NCBI GenBank assembly: GCA_017617335.1
Contig: JAFZWK010000038.1
Location: 1-63,244, forward strand
Reading direction: 5' to 3'
DNA length: 63,244 nt
Source of the DNA: Bacteroidaceae bacterium
GTDB lineage: Bacteria; Bacteroidota; Bacteroidia; Bacteroidales; Bacteroidaceae
The position numbers were made by a program, and so were the translations under genes. Under the pieces are notes generated by a model. The model searched no databases. It was not told the DNA's origin and worked only from the letters and a program-made list of their open reading frames with translations. Of this stretch, positions 7,876-17,121 are shown piece by piece. Within the stretch, counting starts at the first letter, position 1; each line of letters begins with the position of its first letter.

Positions 7876-9651
7876 TTAATCGAACTCCAGATCGAAGGCT
7901 GTAACCAGTTTCTTCATCTGGGGAAATTCCTTGATATAGCGCTTGTAGAGCTCAGGCTTACTGAGGGCTTGCACCTTTTCAATGGTTGCCACGCGGATTT
8001 CCATCGTGGTTTCGTCGTTGTGCAGACGCTGGCGGAAGAAGTTCTCTATCTCAGGCTGTATCTCGCGGAACATGGAGGCAACCTGCTGGTTATTGACTTC
8101 GACATAGAACGTGGAGTCGCCTGTCTTGTGAGGCTGCATCTCTCTCATGCGCTGCACGATGGCATTCTGCTCGTGAGGCAACTGGTTGGCAAATCTGTGC
8201 CATTCCTCGATAAGTTCATCCTCGTTGAGTGGCAACGTTTCCTTAACTGTTTTTTCAGCTACCTGTTCAGGAGTCTCCTTGGATTTCGATTCTGGTTTGG
8301 CGGTATGGATACGAGGCCCCAGGTTGGAGAGTTTGATGGTGGGCAGGGGAGCGTTCTTGCTGCTGGAGCGAGAGGCAGTAAGGCTTACGGGCGTGTCATT
8401 GGAAGTTGGTGCCTTGCTGGCAGGAGCTTTGGGGGGTTGCTGTTGAGGCACTGGAGAAGTCTGGACAGACTGAGGGGTCGTTTCACTCTGCGTGTTCAGT
8501 TGCTGGAAGATGGGTTTAAGAGTCTTGGCAGGGCCAAGCCCCGCGCCAGGGGCTTCGTCTTCAGTAAGTTGGGCTGCCTGTATCAGGCATATCTCCACTT
8601 GCAGTCGCTTGTTGCGGCTGGTGCGGTAGGCCTGGTTGCAGTCATTGCAGAGTTTGATGGCGCGGAAGAGGAACTTGGGTTGGCATCGCTTTGCCTGCTC
8701 CTGATAGCGTGCGCGTGTTTGCTCGCTGACCTCTAGTAAGGGCAGGGTCTGCGCATCGCGGCTCACGAGGAGATCACGCAGGTGGCTGGCGAGTCCGTCG
8801 ATGAAGTTCCCACCATCGAACCCTTTCTGCAGGACTTCGTTGAAGAGGAGCAAGCAATCCTCAACCTTATTCTCAAGGAAAAGATCTGTGAGGCGGAAAT
8901 AGTAGTCAGAAGAGAGCACGTTGAGATTCTGGCAGACGCTGTCGTAAGTCAACGTGTTGCCTGAGAAGCTAACCATTTGGTCGAAGATGGAGAGAGCGTC
9001 ACGCATTCCTCCGTCTGCCTTTTGGGCAATCAGGTTGAGAGCTTCCGGCTCGGCGGTGTAGCCTTCTTTCTGAGCCACATACGCGAGGTGGTCGACGGTG
9101 TTCTGAATGGTCATGCGTGCGAAGTCATAGACTTGGCAGCGGCTGAGGATGGTGGGCAGGATCTTGTGCTTCTCTGTGGTAGCCAGAATGAAGACAACAT
9201 AGGAGGGCGGTTCCTCGAGGGTCTTGAGGAAAGCATTAAAGGCGGAGGCGCTGAGCATGTGAACCTCGTCGATGATGAACACCTTGTAGCGTCCTATCTG
9301 GGGAGGTATCATCACTTGCTTGCAAAGCTCGCGGATGTCATCGACAGAGTTGTTGCTGGCAGCATCCAACTCGTGGATATTCATCGACCGCTGTTCGTTG
9401 AACGCCTGGCAACTCTCACACTCGCCGCATGCCTCACCATCCGCTTGGGGATTCAGGCAGTTGATGGCTTTGGCAAAAATGCGTGCGCAGGTGGTCTTGC
9501 CTACACCGCGAGGTCCACAGAACAGGTAGGCGTGCGCCAGCTTTCCGTTCTTGATGGAATTCTTGAGTGTTGTCGTCAAAGCACGCTGTCCAATCACGCT
9601 ATCGAAGGTGACAGGTCTGTATTTGCGTGCAGAAACTATAAATTCATCCAT
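7876..9651 (-). CDS. dnaX: DNA polymerase III subunits gamma and tau
   Basis: Clamp-loader ATPase. The start at 9651 gives MDEFIVSARKYRPVTFDSVIGQ, as in Bacteroidales DnaX; the longer ORF adds only eight residues. Visible are Walker A GPRGVGKTTCARIFAKA, a zinc module CGECESCQAFNE, Walker B IIDEVHMLS and the sensor/Arg-finger stretch TTEKHKILPTILSRC. Domain III (DCLLLFNEVLQKGFDG) is followed by a Pro/Ser/Thr-rich linker near residues 380-440 and a C-terminal tau-like domain. Length (591 aa) is normal for a full tau. No obvious slippery heptamer for a gamma frameshift was recognised, but it was not searched exhaustively. Confidence 0.96.
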   Translation of the reverse strand: MDEFIVSARKYRPVTFDSVIGQRALTTTLKNSIKNGKLAHAYLFCGPRGVGKTTCARIFAKAINCLNPQADGEACGECESCQAFNEQRSMNIHELDAASNNSVDDIRELCKQVMIPPQIGRYKVFIIDEVHMLSASAFNAFLKTLEEPPSYVVFILATTEKHKILPTILSRCQVYDFARMTIQNTVDHLAYVAQKEGYTAEPEALNLIAQKADGGMRDALSIFDQMVSFSGNTLTYDSVCQNLNVLSSDYYFRLTDLFLENKVEDCLLLFNEVLQKGFDGGNFIDGLASHLRDLLVSRDAQTLPLLEVSEQTRARYQEQAKRCQPKFLFRAIKLCNDCNQAYRTSRNKRLQVEICLIQAAQLTEDEAPGAGLGPAKTLKPIFQQLNTQSETTPQSVQTSPVPQQQPPKAPASKAPTSNDTPVSLTASRSSSKNAPLPTIKLSNLGPRIHTAKPESKSKETPEQVAEKTVKETLPLNEDELIEEWHRFANQLPHEQNAIVQRMREMQPHKTGDSTFYVEVNNQQVASMFREIQPEIENFFRQRLHNDETTMEIRVATIEKVQALSKPELYKRYIKEFPQMKKLVTAFDLEFD

Positions 9652-9671
9652 GTCAGAGTGATTCTTTTTGT

Positions 9672-9680
9672 GCAAATTTA
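9672..9680 (-). promoter_or_regulatory. Bacteroidetes -7 element for dnaX
   Basis: On the minus strand TAAATTTGC fits TAnnTTTGY, 20 bp before the dnaX ATG at 9651. No good -33 element was found. Confidence 0.45.
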
Positions 9681-9724
9681 GAAAAAAAAAGCCATCTTTT
9701 CATTATAGAACACACAATTTTTCC

Positions 9725-9733
9725 TATCTTTGC
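9725..9733 (+). promoter_or_regulatory. Bacteroidetes -7 element for the divIC-like gene
   Basis: TATCTTTGC matches TAnnTTTGY exactly, 24 bp before the ATG at 9758. It diverges from the dnaX promoter in the same short intergenic region. Confidence 0.55.
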
Positions 9734-9757
9734 AAAAAATAAGACACTTCTACCTAA

Positions 9758-10207
9758 ATGAGTACACTGCAACGCATTTATCACGTGCTGGGACGACTCA
9801 AGTATTGGGTTGTCATCATAGGCATTATCCTGGTGAATGGCTTTCTGGATGAGAACAGTTTCTACATGCGCCACAAGCGCTTGGTGGAGATAGACCAGCT
9901 GCGCAATGAGATTGCCATGCTGAAGGAACGCTATCAGCAGGATGACGAGCGGTTGCAGGAGCTGAACAATAATCCGAAGGTCGTTGAAAGCCTGGCTCGC
10001 GAGAAGTATCACATGAAGCGCCCCAACGAGGATGTGTTCGTGATCAAGGATGGCTACGAGGAAGAGGAAAGGGAAGTGGTTGAGGAAAAGGCCGTTACTC
10101 CTGCAGAAAAGCCTGAGCCCTCCACAGAGACAGCAGAAACGCAAGAAGCTGACGAGCAAGCTGTTGCAGAGACGGATTCCACCCACGAAACTCCTGCCCA
10201 GCCATGA
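9758..10207 (+). CDS. Septum formation initiator family protein (FtsB/DivIC-like, 149 aa)
   Basis: One transmembrane helix near residues 16-30 (YWVVIIGIILVNGFL) is followed by a coiled coil (RLVEIDQLRNEIAMLKERY, continuing to LQELNNN). Then comes the family motif KVVESLAREKYHMKRPNEDVFVI, typical of FtsB/DivIC proteins (LARE-Y-M-KP-E-V). These act in the divisome with FtsL and FtsQ. The C-terminal ~45 residues are Glu/Thr/Pro-rich and probably disordered. The stop overlaps the next ATG by 4 bp (10204-10207). Confidence 0.85.
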   Translation: MSTLQRIYHVLGRLKYWVVIIGIILVNGFLDENSFYMRHKRLVEIDQLRNEIAMLKERYQQDDERLQELNNNPKVVESLAREKYHMKRPNEDVFVIKDGYEEEEREVVEEKAVTPAEKPEPSTETAETQEADEQAVAETDSTHETPAQP

Positions 10208-10578
10208 GAGAACTGACTCCATGCGAGAACATGATTTTCCGTGTGGGAGCCATCATGATGGTTGTGGGAGCAGCCATTCATGTCATTTCTGACGTATGGT
10301 CCCTGTGGATCTTTTCCCTTGGAGCCTTGGGATTCTGCCTGATGCAGATCCGTGCTGAGTATCTGGGACGTGAACTGACGCTGGTGCGCCTGCGCCGTCA
10401 GCAGTTGATGGCCTGCGTGCTTCTGATCCTGACAGCTGTTTGCATGAGTATGCAAACTTATCGCTATGGAATCTGTCAGCGCAACGAGTGGGTGGTATGC
10501 CTGACTGTTGCCTGCGTCTTGGAGTTGTACACGGCTTGGCGTATCCCTCAAGAATTATCAAAGATAAAAAAGTCTTAA
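10204..10578 (+). CDS. Small polytopic membrane protein of unknown function (124 aa)
   Basis: Not recognised. There are four hydrophobic segments, roughly residues 10-30, 33-45, 67-85 and 95-112, with a cytoplasmic-looking basic loop between the second and third (REL-VRLRRQQ). The start overlaps the DivIC-like stop (ATGA), so the two are translationally coupled. A role near the divisome or envelope is an inference from position only. Confidence 0.75.
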   Translation: MRELTPCENMIFRVGAIMMVVGAAIHVISDVWSLWIFSLGALGFCLMQIRAEYLGRELTLVRLRRQQLMACVLLILTAVCMSMQTYRYGICQRNEWVVCLTVACVLELYTAWRIPQELSKIKKS

Positions 10579-10616
10579 TGTGTCTTAAATTCTTTTCGCC
10601 TTACGTAGATTTACCT

Positions 10617-10625
10617 TACCTTTGT
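10617..10625 (+). promoter_or_regulatory. Bacteroidetes -7 promoter element
   Basis: TACCTTTGT matches TAnnTTTGY, 23 bp before the ATG at 10649. A T-rich TTCTTTT about 20 bp upstream could serve as a weak -33. Confidence 0.5.
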
Positions 10626-10648
10626 GGTAAGGAATTATCGTAAACGGA

Positions 10649-11362
10649 ATGAAAACGACTTATCTTTCCCTGTTTTTGGGAACCTTGATCCTCAGTTCGT
10701 GTGCGGAGCAGTATCTGGTAAACGGCTCCTCCACGGTTGGGAATCTGGAAGGTAAGACCTTGTATCTGAAGGTGTTCCAGAATGATGACATGTGCACGAT
10801 AGACTCGTCGAAGGTCATCCACGGACGCTTCTCCTTCAAGGGCATTATGGATTCCGTCATGATGGCCAACCTGTTTTTGGGAAATCAAAGTGTGATGCCC
10901 CTCGTGTTGGAGACAGGTGAGGTGCAGATGAAACTCGACGAGATGAGTCAGTCCGCTACAGGAACTCCCCTCAATGACAGCCTTAATTCCTTCATCCTCA
11001 AGAAGGTGCAGCTGGATGCCCGTCTGGCTGAGCTTCCTCACAAGGAGAGTCAGATGATCATGAATGGCATGGATCACGATGAAATCATACGTGTACTGAA
11101 CAAGGAAAGTGCGCAACTGGCTGCCGAGAATGACCGCTTGGTCACACATTTCATCACCAACAACTATAATAATGTGTTGGGGCCTGGCATCTTCATGATC
11201 ATGACAAGTTCGTTCAAGTATCCTATCCTGAACCCCCAGATAGACGAGATATTGTCTCAAGCGACTCCCTATTTCCGCAACCATCCTTACGTGAAGGAAT
11301 ACGTGAAGGCTGCCAACGAGAACATGGAGAAGATCCATGCAGGGGAAGCCGTTCAAGAGTAG
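10649..11362 (+). CDS. DUF4369-like lipoprotein (237 aa)
   Basis: A lipoprotein signal is clear (LGTLILSSCAEQ, Cys18). The mature part starts with the beta-strand pattern common in Bacteroidetes DUF4369 lipoproteins (GNLEGKTLYLKVFQNDDMCTIDSSKVIHGRFSFKG in shorter pieces: a substance name, D-S-x-x-V, G-x-F-x-F-x-G). A helical C-terminal half follows, where a thioredoxin domain is often found in this family. No CxxC motif is present. It is probably anchored in the envelope; function unknown. It has its own promoter element and is followed by plsC after 18 bp. Confidence 0.75.
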   Translation: MKTTYLSLFLGTLILSSCAEQYLVNGSSTVGNLEGKTLYLKVFQNDDMCTIDSSKVIHGRFSFKGIMDSVMMANLFLGNQSVMPLVLETGEVQMKLDEMSQSATGTPLNDSLNSFILKKVQLDARLAELPHKESQMIMNGMDHDEIIRVLNKESAQLAAENDRLVTHFITNNYNNVLGPGIFMIMTSSFKYPILNPQIDEILSQATPYFRNHPYVKEYVKAANENMEKIHAGEAVQE

Positions 11363-11380
11363 CTCCATTCCATTAGCCTT

Positions 11381-12223
11381 ATGATTCAAGCCACATCCAA
11401 CAAAAACACTCAGAATCCTCATCCAGATGAAAAAGGAAAGACAACGTGTTGGATTCGCTGTCTCATCACGTTCTTCTATCGTCTTTATCAGGTTGTCATC
11501 GCGGCCCCAATCCTGCTGGTATGCACCATCCTGTGTGCCTTGGTCACCATCATTGGGTCAGCCATCGGAGGTGCACATTTCTGGGGGTATTATCCTGCCA
11601 TGATTTGGAGCCGGCTGATGTGTTGGGTCATGCTTCTGCCTGTTCATGTGGAGGGTGACAAATTGGTGGACAAAAAGACCTCTTACGTCTTTGTCGCCAA
11701 TCATCAGGGTCCCTACGACATTTTCCTCATTTACGGCTTTCTGGGGCGAAATTTCAAGTGGATGATGAAAAAATCGCTGCTGGATATTCCCTTGGTGGGG
11801 CGTGCTTGCCAGAGTGCAGGACATATCTCAGTAGACAAGAGCGGCCCCAAGGCTATTCAGCATACCTATGAGCAAGGGCGACAGGTTCTGCGCAACGGTA
11901 TTTCCCTCATGGTTTTCCCTGAAGGAAGCCGCACGTTCACAGGTCACATGGGATTCTTCCGCAGGGGAGCCTTTCAGTTAGCAGACGAGCTTCAGCTTCC
12001 TGTAGTGCCTGTCACCATTGATGGAAGTTTCGATGTGCTGCCGCGTCAGCGTGGCTTCAATTTCCTTACATGGCATCCCTTACGACTGGTGATGCACGAG
12101 CCGCTCCTTCCTGAGTCAGACGGACCAGAGGAAGTGAAGCGATTCATGCAAGCCAGCTACGACACCATCATGAAGGACCTCCCAGAAAAATATCAAGGTA
12201 TGGTGGAGAATCCTGACCAATGA
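11381..12223 (+). CDS. plsC: 1-acyl-sn-glycerol-3-phosphate acyltransferase (280 aa)
   Basis: Transfers an acyl chain to lysophosphatidic acid to make phosphatidic acid. The catalytic HxxxxD motif is NHQGPYD (His108, Asp113), and the glycerol-phosphate-binding motif FPEGSRTFTGHM is at about 179-190. Two hydrophobic segments lie near residues 36-65 and 68-90, so it is membrane-bound. The N-terminal ~25 residues are polar and poorly conserved in character and include one copy of the CAACGTGTTG sequence (11442-11451). Its stop overlaps the next gene by 4 bp. Confidence 0.9.
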   Translation: MIQATSNKNTQNPHPDEKGKTTCWIRCLITFFYRLYQVVIAAPILLVCTILCALVTIIGSAIGGAHFWGYYPAMIWSRLMCWVMLLPVHVEGDKLVDKKTSYVFVANHQGPYDIFLIYGFLGRNFKWMMKKSLLDIPLVGRACQSAGHISVDKSGPKAIQHTYEQGRQVLRNGISLMVFPEGSRTFTGHMGFFRRGAFQLADELQLPVVPVTIDGSFDVLPRQRGFNFLTWHPLRLVMHEPLLPESDGPEEVKRFMQASYDTIMKDLPEKYQGMVENPDQ

Positions 12224-13110
12224 TCCATACCCAGCATTATCCTATCCATGATGTAGCCTCCTATATCAACTGGCTATATTTTTTTCATGCGTGGGGATTC
12301 CCTGCCCGCTATGGAAGTATTGCCCAAGTGCATGGATGCCAGTCGTGCTGGCAGAACTGGATTCAATCGTTCTCTCCATCAGAGCAACCTCGTGCCCAAG
12401 AGGCCATGAAGCTTTTCGAGGATGCTTTCGCTATGCTTAACCATCTGGATCAGACAGGTTACAAAACCCATTTCCGAGTAGCGCTCCTGCAGGCAAATTC
12501 AGATGGTGATGATATCATCTTGCCTGGAGGTATAGTTCTCCCTTTATTACGTCAGCAGAAGAGTGCAGACGGCTCCTGCTTGTGCCTGTCAGACTTTGTC
12601 CGTCCTGCCTCACAAAGTATTCCTGATCAGATTGGGCTCTTTGTAAGTTCAGTGGATCACGAGGTGGAAGGACTCTTTTCTGATGATACGTATCGCCATC
12701 TCCTTTGTCAAACTCTGGCTGACCGTTTGGCGGAAGCGACAGCAGAACGTGGACACTTGTTAGTGCGACGTGAATTGTGGGGCTTTGCACCTGATGAGAA
12801 TCTCTCGTTAGATGACCTTTTTCAAGAGCGTTATATGGGTATACGACCTGCAGTTGGATACCCCAGTTTGCCTGACCAGAGCATCAATTTCATCCTGTCA
12901 AATATTTTGGATTTTCCCTCTCTAGGCGTTTCTCTGACAGAGCATGGTGCCATGCTGCCTCATGCCACCACGAGTGGCCTCATTATTTCGCATCCTGCTG
13001 CCCACCATTTTTCAGTTGGGAAGATAGGTCTCGACCAGCTTCATGACTATGCATGTCGACGTGGTGTCAGCCCTGAATGGATCAAACCTTTTCTGGCAAA
13101 TCTGGAATAG
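12220..13110 (+). CDS. Stand-alone vitamin-B12-dependent methionine synthase activation-domain protein (296 aa)
   Basis: The whole protein resembles only the C-terminal activation module of MetH. Signatures are LSDFVRPASQSIPDQIGLFV, a helical region with ADRLAEATAE and LVRRELWGFAPDE, then RYMGIRPAVGYPSLPDQ (the RxxxGYP SAM-binding motif near 209-215), and the end block GVSLTEHGAMLPHATTSG with SHPAAHHFSVGKI. In MetH this domain binds S-adenosylmethionine for reductive reactivation of cob(II)alamin. No homocysteine, folate or B12 domains are present, so it must work in trans with a split MetH or do something else. It overlaps plsC by 4 bp. Confidence 0.85.
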   Translation: MIHTQHYPIHDVASYINWLYFFHAWGFPARYGSIAQVHGCQSCWQNWIQSFSPSEQPRAQEAMKLFEDAFAMLNHLDQTGYKTHFRVALLQANSDGDDIILPGGIVLPLLRQQKSADGSCLCLSDFVRPASQSIPDQIGLFVSSVDHEVEGLFSDDTYRHLLCQTLADRLAEATAERGHLLVRRELWGFAPDENLSLDDLFQERYMGIRPAVGYPSLPDQSINFILSNILDFPSLGVSLTEHGAMLPHATTSGLIISHPAAHHFSVGKIGLDQLHDYACRRGVSPEWIKPFLANLE

Positions 13111-13155
13111 TGGAATAGGACATTCCCCTCTTTTTCTGCTTACCCTTCGTCTCTC

Positions 13156-14478
13156 TTACATTCTAAAGAGGACAGGGGCTCCGTGTACTTGCTGGTTCAC
13201 TTGGCGGCCATCCCATACCTGGCAACCATTTACCCAAGTGGAAAGGATGCTCCAATGGAACTCGTCTCCCATGCGAGGGCTCCAGCCACATTTGCTCTGG
13301 ATGCATTGAGGAGTGACAGTCCAGGGTGAATCGTTTCTCTGAACGAGGACGAGATCAGCCCAATAACCTTCGCGGATGAAACCTCGCTGGCTGACTTGGA
13401 AGATGTTGGCAGGATGGTGGCACATGAGCTCTACCATTCGCTCTAAAGAAAGGACTCCCTCATCAACCAGTTGAAGCATACTGACCAAACTGAACTGCAC
13501 CATAGGCATTCCGCTTACAGCTCGGCAGGCACCTCCTTCTTTCTCGCTAAGCAAATGGGGGGCGTGGTCTGTGGCTACACATTGGATGCGTCCATCATTG
13601 AGGGCACGTCTGAGCGCAGTACGGTCACCAGCGGACTTGATGGCAGGATTACACTTGATGAGGCTCCCCAAGCGGGAATAATCGGCATTGGAGTAGAGCA
13701 GATGAGCCACGCATACTTCAGCCGTAATCTGGTCGTCGTTGGGGAAAAAGAATTCTAATTCGCGTGCTGTGCTCAAGTGTGCCACATGAAGGCGTGCACC
13801 TGTCTCTCGAACCAACTGAACAGCCAACTTGGTGCTTTGAAAACATGCCTCTGCATCACGGATCTCAGGGTGATGGACGATGGAAGGATCTGAGCCATAA
13901 AGTTCCTTTGCTTGGGTCATCCGTTGATTGATGCGTGTGGTGTCCTCACAATGTGTCATGATGGGAATGTCAACGTGTTGAAAGATGCGACGCAACTGGT
14001 TGACATCGTCCACGAGCATGTTGCCTGTGCTACTGCCCATGAATAGTTTGAGAGCAGGTGTGCGGTGAGGATCTGCGTGACAAATCTCGTCAAGGTTGTT
14101 GTTGGTGGCACCCAGATAGAATGCATAGTTGACGTGACACTTCTCTGCTCCCAACCGATAGCGTTCTTCCAGTAGAGACAGGGTGGTAGTTTGTGGGATG
14201 ACGTTGGGCATGTCAAAGACCGTGGTTACTCCGCCTGCTGCAGCTGCCCGCGTCTCTGTGTCCATGTCTCCTTTGTTTGTCAGACCTGGGTCACGCATGT
14301 GGACATGTTCATCGATGACTCCTGGCAAGAGAACACATCCTCGTGCTTCCATCTCGTCCTCCCCCTCAAGGTGGATCTCCTGGTCTCGAGCGATGCTGGC
14401 GATGCGTCCATCTCGAATAAGGAGTGAGCCCGTAAAGCGTTCTCCCTCGTTTACTATCGTGGCATGTTGAATGATCAT
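13156..14478 (-). CDS. pyrC: Dihydroorotase (class I-like, 440 aa)
   Basis: Cyclises carbamoyl-aspartate to dihydroorotate in pyrimidine synthesis. Metal-site and active-site motifs are DEHVHMRDPGLTNKGD, GGVTTVFDMPNV, KLFMGSSTGN (carboxylated-Lys region), THCEDTTRI, HVAHLSTARELE and CVATDHAPHLLSEKE. Length and order fit the class I amidohydrolase type used by Bacteroidetes. The usual HxHxREPG is HVHMRDPG here, a mild change. The gene is the second of an overlapping pair: its ATG (14478) overlaps the stop of the upstream GT2 gene by 4 bp. It contains a CAACGTGTTG sequence at 13971-13980 with weaker copies exactly 22 bp on both sides. Confidence 0.93.
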   Translation of the reverse strand: MIIQHATIVNEGERFTGSLLIRDGRIASIARDQEIHLEGEDEMEARGCVLLPGVIDEHVHMRDPGLTNKGDMDTETRAAAAGGVTTVFDMPNVIPQTTTLSLLEERYRLGAEKCHVNYAFYLGATNNNLDEICHADPHRTPALKLFMGSSTGNMLVDDVNQLRRIFQHVDIPIMTHCEDTTRINQRMTQAKELYGSDPSIVHHPEIRDAEACFQSTKLAVQLVRETGARLHVAHLSTARELEFFFPNDDQITAEVCVAHLLYSNADYSRLGSLIKCNPAIKSAGDRTALRRALNDGRIQCVATDHAPHLLSEKEGGACRAVSGMPMVQFSLVSMLQLVDEGVLSLERMVELMCHHPANIFQVSQRGFIREGYWADLVLVQRNDSPWTVTPQCIQSKCGWSPRMGDEFHWSILSTWVNGCQVWDGRQVNQQVHGAPVLFRM

Positions 14479-15206
14479 TTCCTGCCGCGTATCTTACTTA
14501 GACGCAATTTGATCACTCCAAAGAGCGCTTCGCTGAAGATGCCTCCACTCATCTTACTGGTTCCCAATTCGCGGTTGATGAAGATGACAGGCACTTCCTT
14601 CACCTTGAATCCGAGCCGAAGGGCGCTGTACTTCATCTCGATCTGGAAGGCATAGCCTTTGAATCGGATGTTCGTTAAGTCAATGGTTTCCAGAACGTTG
14701 CGTTTGTAGCAGACGAAGCCTGCTGTGGTGTCGCGCAGCTTGATGCCCAGAATGGTGCGCACATAAGCTGAGGCATAGTAGCTCATCAGTACGCGGCCGA
14801 TAGGCCAGTTGACCACATTCACACCGCTGATGTAACGGGAGCCTACGCTGACATCATATCCCTCGTCGTGGCAAGCAGCATAAAGACGTGGCAGGTCGTT
14901 GGGGTTGTGACTGAAGTCAGCATCCATCTCGAAGATATAGTCGTACTTTTGTTCGATGGCCCACTCGAAGCCACGGATGTAAGCAGTTCCTAATCCCAGC
15001 TTTCCTGTACGCTCGATGAGGAAGAGACGGTCGCGGAACTCACTCTCCATCAGATTCTTTACAATCTGTGCTGTACCGTCAGGACTTCCGTCGTCGATGA
15101 CCAGCACATTGAAATCCTTGGGGAGTGAAGTGACGGCACGGATGATGGCCTCGATGTTCTCCTTTTCGTTGTAGGTGGGAATGATAACAATACTGTCGCT
15201 GCGCAT
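14475..15206 (-). CDS. Polyprenol monophosphomannose synthase-like GT2 glycosyltransferase (243 aa)
   Basis: The protein begins with the GT2 sequence SIVIIPTYNEKENIEAII. It then shows VLVIDDGSPDGTAQIV, KLGLGTAYIRGFEWA and the DxD-like MDADFSHNPNDLP, all typical of dolichol-phosphate mannose synthase (DPM1-like). It also has GSRYISGVNVVNWPIGR and KEVPVIFINRELGTSKMS. It would transfer a sugar, probably mannose, from a nucleotide sugar to a polyprenyl phosphate at the inner membrane. No C-terminal membrane helix is present, as in the soluble DPM1 type. It is the first gene of the pair with pyrC and has a strong promoter. Confidence 0.88.
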   Translation of the reverse strand: MRSDSIVIIPTYNEKENIEAIIRAVTSLPKDFNVLVIDDGSPDGTAQIVKNLMESEFRDRLFLIERTGKLGLGTAYIRGFEWAIEQKYDYIFEMDADFSHNPNDLPRLYAACHDEGYDVSVGSRYISGVNVVNWPIGRVLMSYYASAYVRTILGIKLRDTTAGFVCYKRNVLETIDLTNIRFKGYAFQIEMKYSALRLGFKVKEVPVIFINRELGTSKMSGGIFSEALFGVIKLRLSKIRGRK

Positions 15207-15226
15207 ATTTTTCTCTTAATTGCTTA

Positions 15227-15259
15227 GCAAAGATAAGCCAATCCGAAGGAATTCCCAAA
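15227..15259 (-). promoter_or_regulatory. Promoter for the GT2-pyrC pair
   Basis: On the minus strand TTTG (15259-15256) is followed after 20 bp by TATCTTTGC (15235-15227). This is a full match to the Bacteroidetes -33/-7 promoter. The ATG lies 20 bp further on, at 15206. Confidence 0.7.
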
Positions 15260-15273
15260 TAATCCATCCTTTT

Positions 15274-15307
15274 TTTGTGGCAGTTGGAAAATAAATTGTA
15301 ACTTTGT
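15274..15307 (+). promoter_or_regulatory. Promoter for guaA
   Basis: TTTG (15274-15277), 21-bp spacer, then TAACTTTGT (15299-15307). A full Bacteroidetes -33/-7 promoter, 32 bp upstream of the guaA ATG and back-to-back with the GT2 promoter. Confidence 0.7.
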
Positions 15308-15339
15308 AGGCAGAAATGTCACTCTAAGACATCGCAAGA

Positions 15340-16980
15340 ATGATGCAACAGCAGAAAATCATTATATTGGACTTCGGTTCGCAAACCACTCAACTCATTG
15401 GACGTAGAGTTCGCGAACTGGATACTTTCTGTGAGATTCTTCCATACAACAAGATGCCTCTCGATGATCCAGGTGTCATTGGAGTAATCCTGAGCGGAAG
15501 CCCTTACAGCGTGTATGACCCAGAAGCCTTTCAGGTGGATTTGAGTCAGATTCGAGGCAAGTATCCCATTCTGGGTATTTGCTATGGGGCTCAGTACATG
15601 AGTCACAAACTAGGCGGTCGTGTGGAGCCTGCAGGAAGCCGCGAGTACGGGCGTCAGAACCTGACTACCATCGATATGGAGAACCCTCTCTTTCGAGGCT
15701 TTCATCCTGGTTCGCAGGTGTGGATGAGTCATGGAGACACCATTACCGCCATCCCTTCTGGATTCCAGGGCATAGCCAGCACGGAGACTGTGCGCTATGC
15801 AGCTTATCAGGCAGCTGAAGGAGAGAAGTTGTGGGGAGTACAGTTCCATCCGGAAGTGTTCCATAGTGTGCAGGGCAGCCAGTTGCTGAAGAATTTCGTG
15901 GTGGATATCTGCGGCAGCCGTCAGGATTGGAGTGCAGCCAGTTTTGTGGACACCACCGTGGCTGAGATACGTCAACAGGTGGGAGACGACCGCGTTATTC
16001 TGGGTCTCTCAGGCGGAGTGGACAGCAGCGTCTGTGCTGTATTGCTCAATCGCGCCATCGGCCAAAGACTTACCTGCATCTTTGTTGACCATGGAATGCT
16101 GCGCAAGAACGAGTTCTCTGATGTAATGCACGACTACCAATGTCTTGGTTTGAACGTTGTCGGAGTGGATGCCAGCGAGAAGTTTCTGGGCGATTTGGCA
16201 GGGGTGACCGACCCTGAGCAGAAACGCAAAATCATTGGTCGCGACTTCATCGAAGTCTTTAATGCTGAGGCCAAGAAAATCGTAAACAGTAAATCGTCAA
16301 ATGGCAAATGCCGATGGCTGGCCCAAGGAACCATCTATCCTGACCGCATAGAGAGTCTCAATATCACAGGCAAAGTCATCAAGAGCCATCACAACGTGGG
16401 TGGTCTCCCTAAGGAAATGAATCTGCAGCTCTGCGAACCCCTGAAATGGCTCTTCAAGGACGAAGTGCGCCGTGTAGGGCGTTCGTTGGGAATGCCTGAG
16501 CATCTCATCACGCGCCATCCCTTCCCTGGTCCTGGCTTGGCAGTACGTATCTTGGGTGACATTACCCGCGAGAAAGTGCGCATTCTGCAGGAAGCAGACG
16601 ACATCTATATCCGCGCCTTGCGGCAATACAAAACCTGCCTGAGTGGCGAGGAAGCTCGACGTGTGCTGGCAGCCGGAGTGCCTGCTGACATGAAGGAAGG
16701 AGAGATAGAAGTGAGCCTCTACGACCAGATATGGCAGGCAGGAGTCATCCTGTTGAGCGCTGTGCGTAGTGTGGGTGTGATGGGCGATGAGCGCACTTAT
16801 GAACATCCTGTTGCCTTGAGAGCTGTCACCAGTACAGATGCCATGACTGCCGATTGGGCTCATCTGCCCTTTGACTTCATGGCTCAGGTAAGTACAGAGA
16901 TTATAAATAAGGTAAAGGGAGTCAACCGTGTATGTTATGACATCTCTTCCAAACCACCTTCCACTATCGAGTGGGAATAA
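15340..16980 (+). CDS. guaA: GMP synthase (glutamine-hydrolysing, 546 aa)
   Basis: Converts XMP to GMP. The N-terminal class I amidotransferase domain begins [20 protein letters not shown] and has the nucleophile Cys81 in [10 protein letters not shown] and the His/Glu pair in [11 protein letters not shown]. The ATP-pyrophosphatase domain has the P-loop [11 protein letters not shown], followed by the dimerisation domain with [15 protein letters not shown] and the C-terminal [11 protein letters not shown]. It is slightly longer than many GuaA proteins but has no missing motif. It stands alone behind its own promoter. Confidence 0.97.
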   Translation: MMQQQKIIILDFGSQTTQLIGRRVRELDTFCEILPYNKMPLDDPGVIGVILSGSPYSVYDPEAFQVDLSQIRGKYPILGICYGAQYMSHKLGGRVEPAGSREYGRQNLTTIDMENPLFRGFHPGSQVWMSHGDTITAIPSGFQGIASTETVRYAAYQAAEGEKLWGVQFHPEVFHSVQGSQLLKNFVVDICGSRQDWSAASFVDTTVAEIRQQVGDDRVILGLSGGVDSSVCAVLLNRAIGQRLTCIFVDHGMLRKNEFSDVMHDYQCLGLNVVGVDASEKFLGDLAGVTDPEQKRKIIGRDFIEVFNAEAKKIVNSKSSNGKCRWLAQGTIYPDRIESLNITGKVIKSHHNVGGLPKEMNLQLCEPLKWLFKDEVRRVGRSLGMPEHLITRHPFPGPGLAVRILGDITREKVRILQEADDIYIRALRQYKTCLSGEEARRVLAAGVPADMKEGEIEVSLYDQIWQAGVILLSAVRSVGVMGDERTYEHPVALRAVTSTDAMTADWAHLPFDFMAQVSTEIINKVKGVNRVCYDISSKPPSTIEWE

Positions 16981-17121
16981 GGTTAAGGCCTTTTTTTTAA
17001 TTGTCAAGAAATACAATTTGCTTTTATTTTCATGCCAATGTTGGTTAGCACTTACGATGTTGAAGGCGATGCTGAAGTAGCCAATGTATGTTAATGTTTC
17101 AAGTTGGGGAAAAGGATTTGT

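Noticed and set aside
16981-17003. Terminator after guaA
   Set aside because: Only a very short palindrome (AAGGCCTT) before a T-run; too weak to call.
17038-17094. 18-codon ORF upstream of cutC
   Set aside because: Too short, with no ribosome-binding site or conservation to support it.
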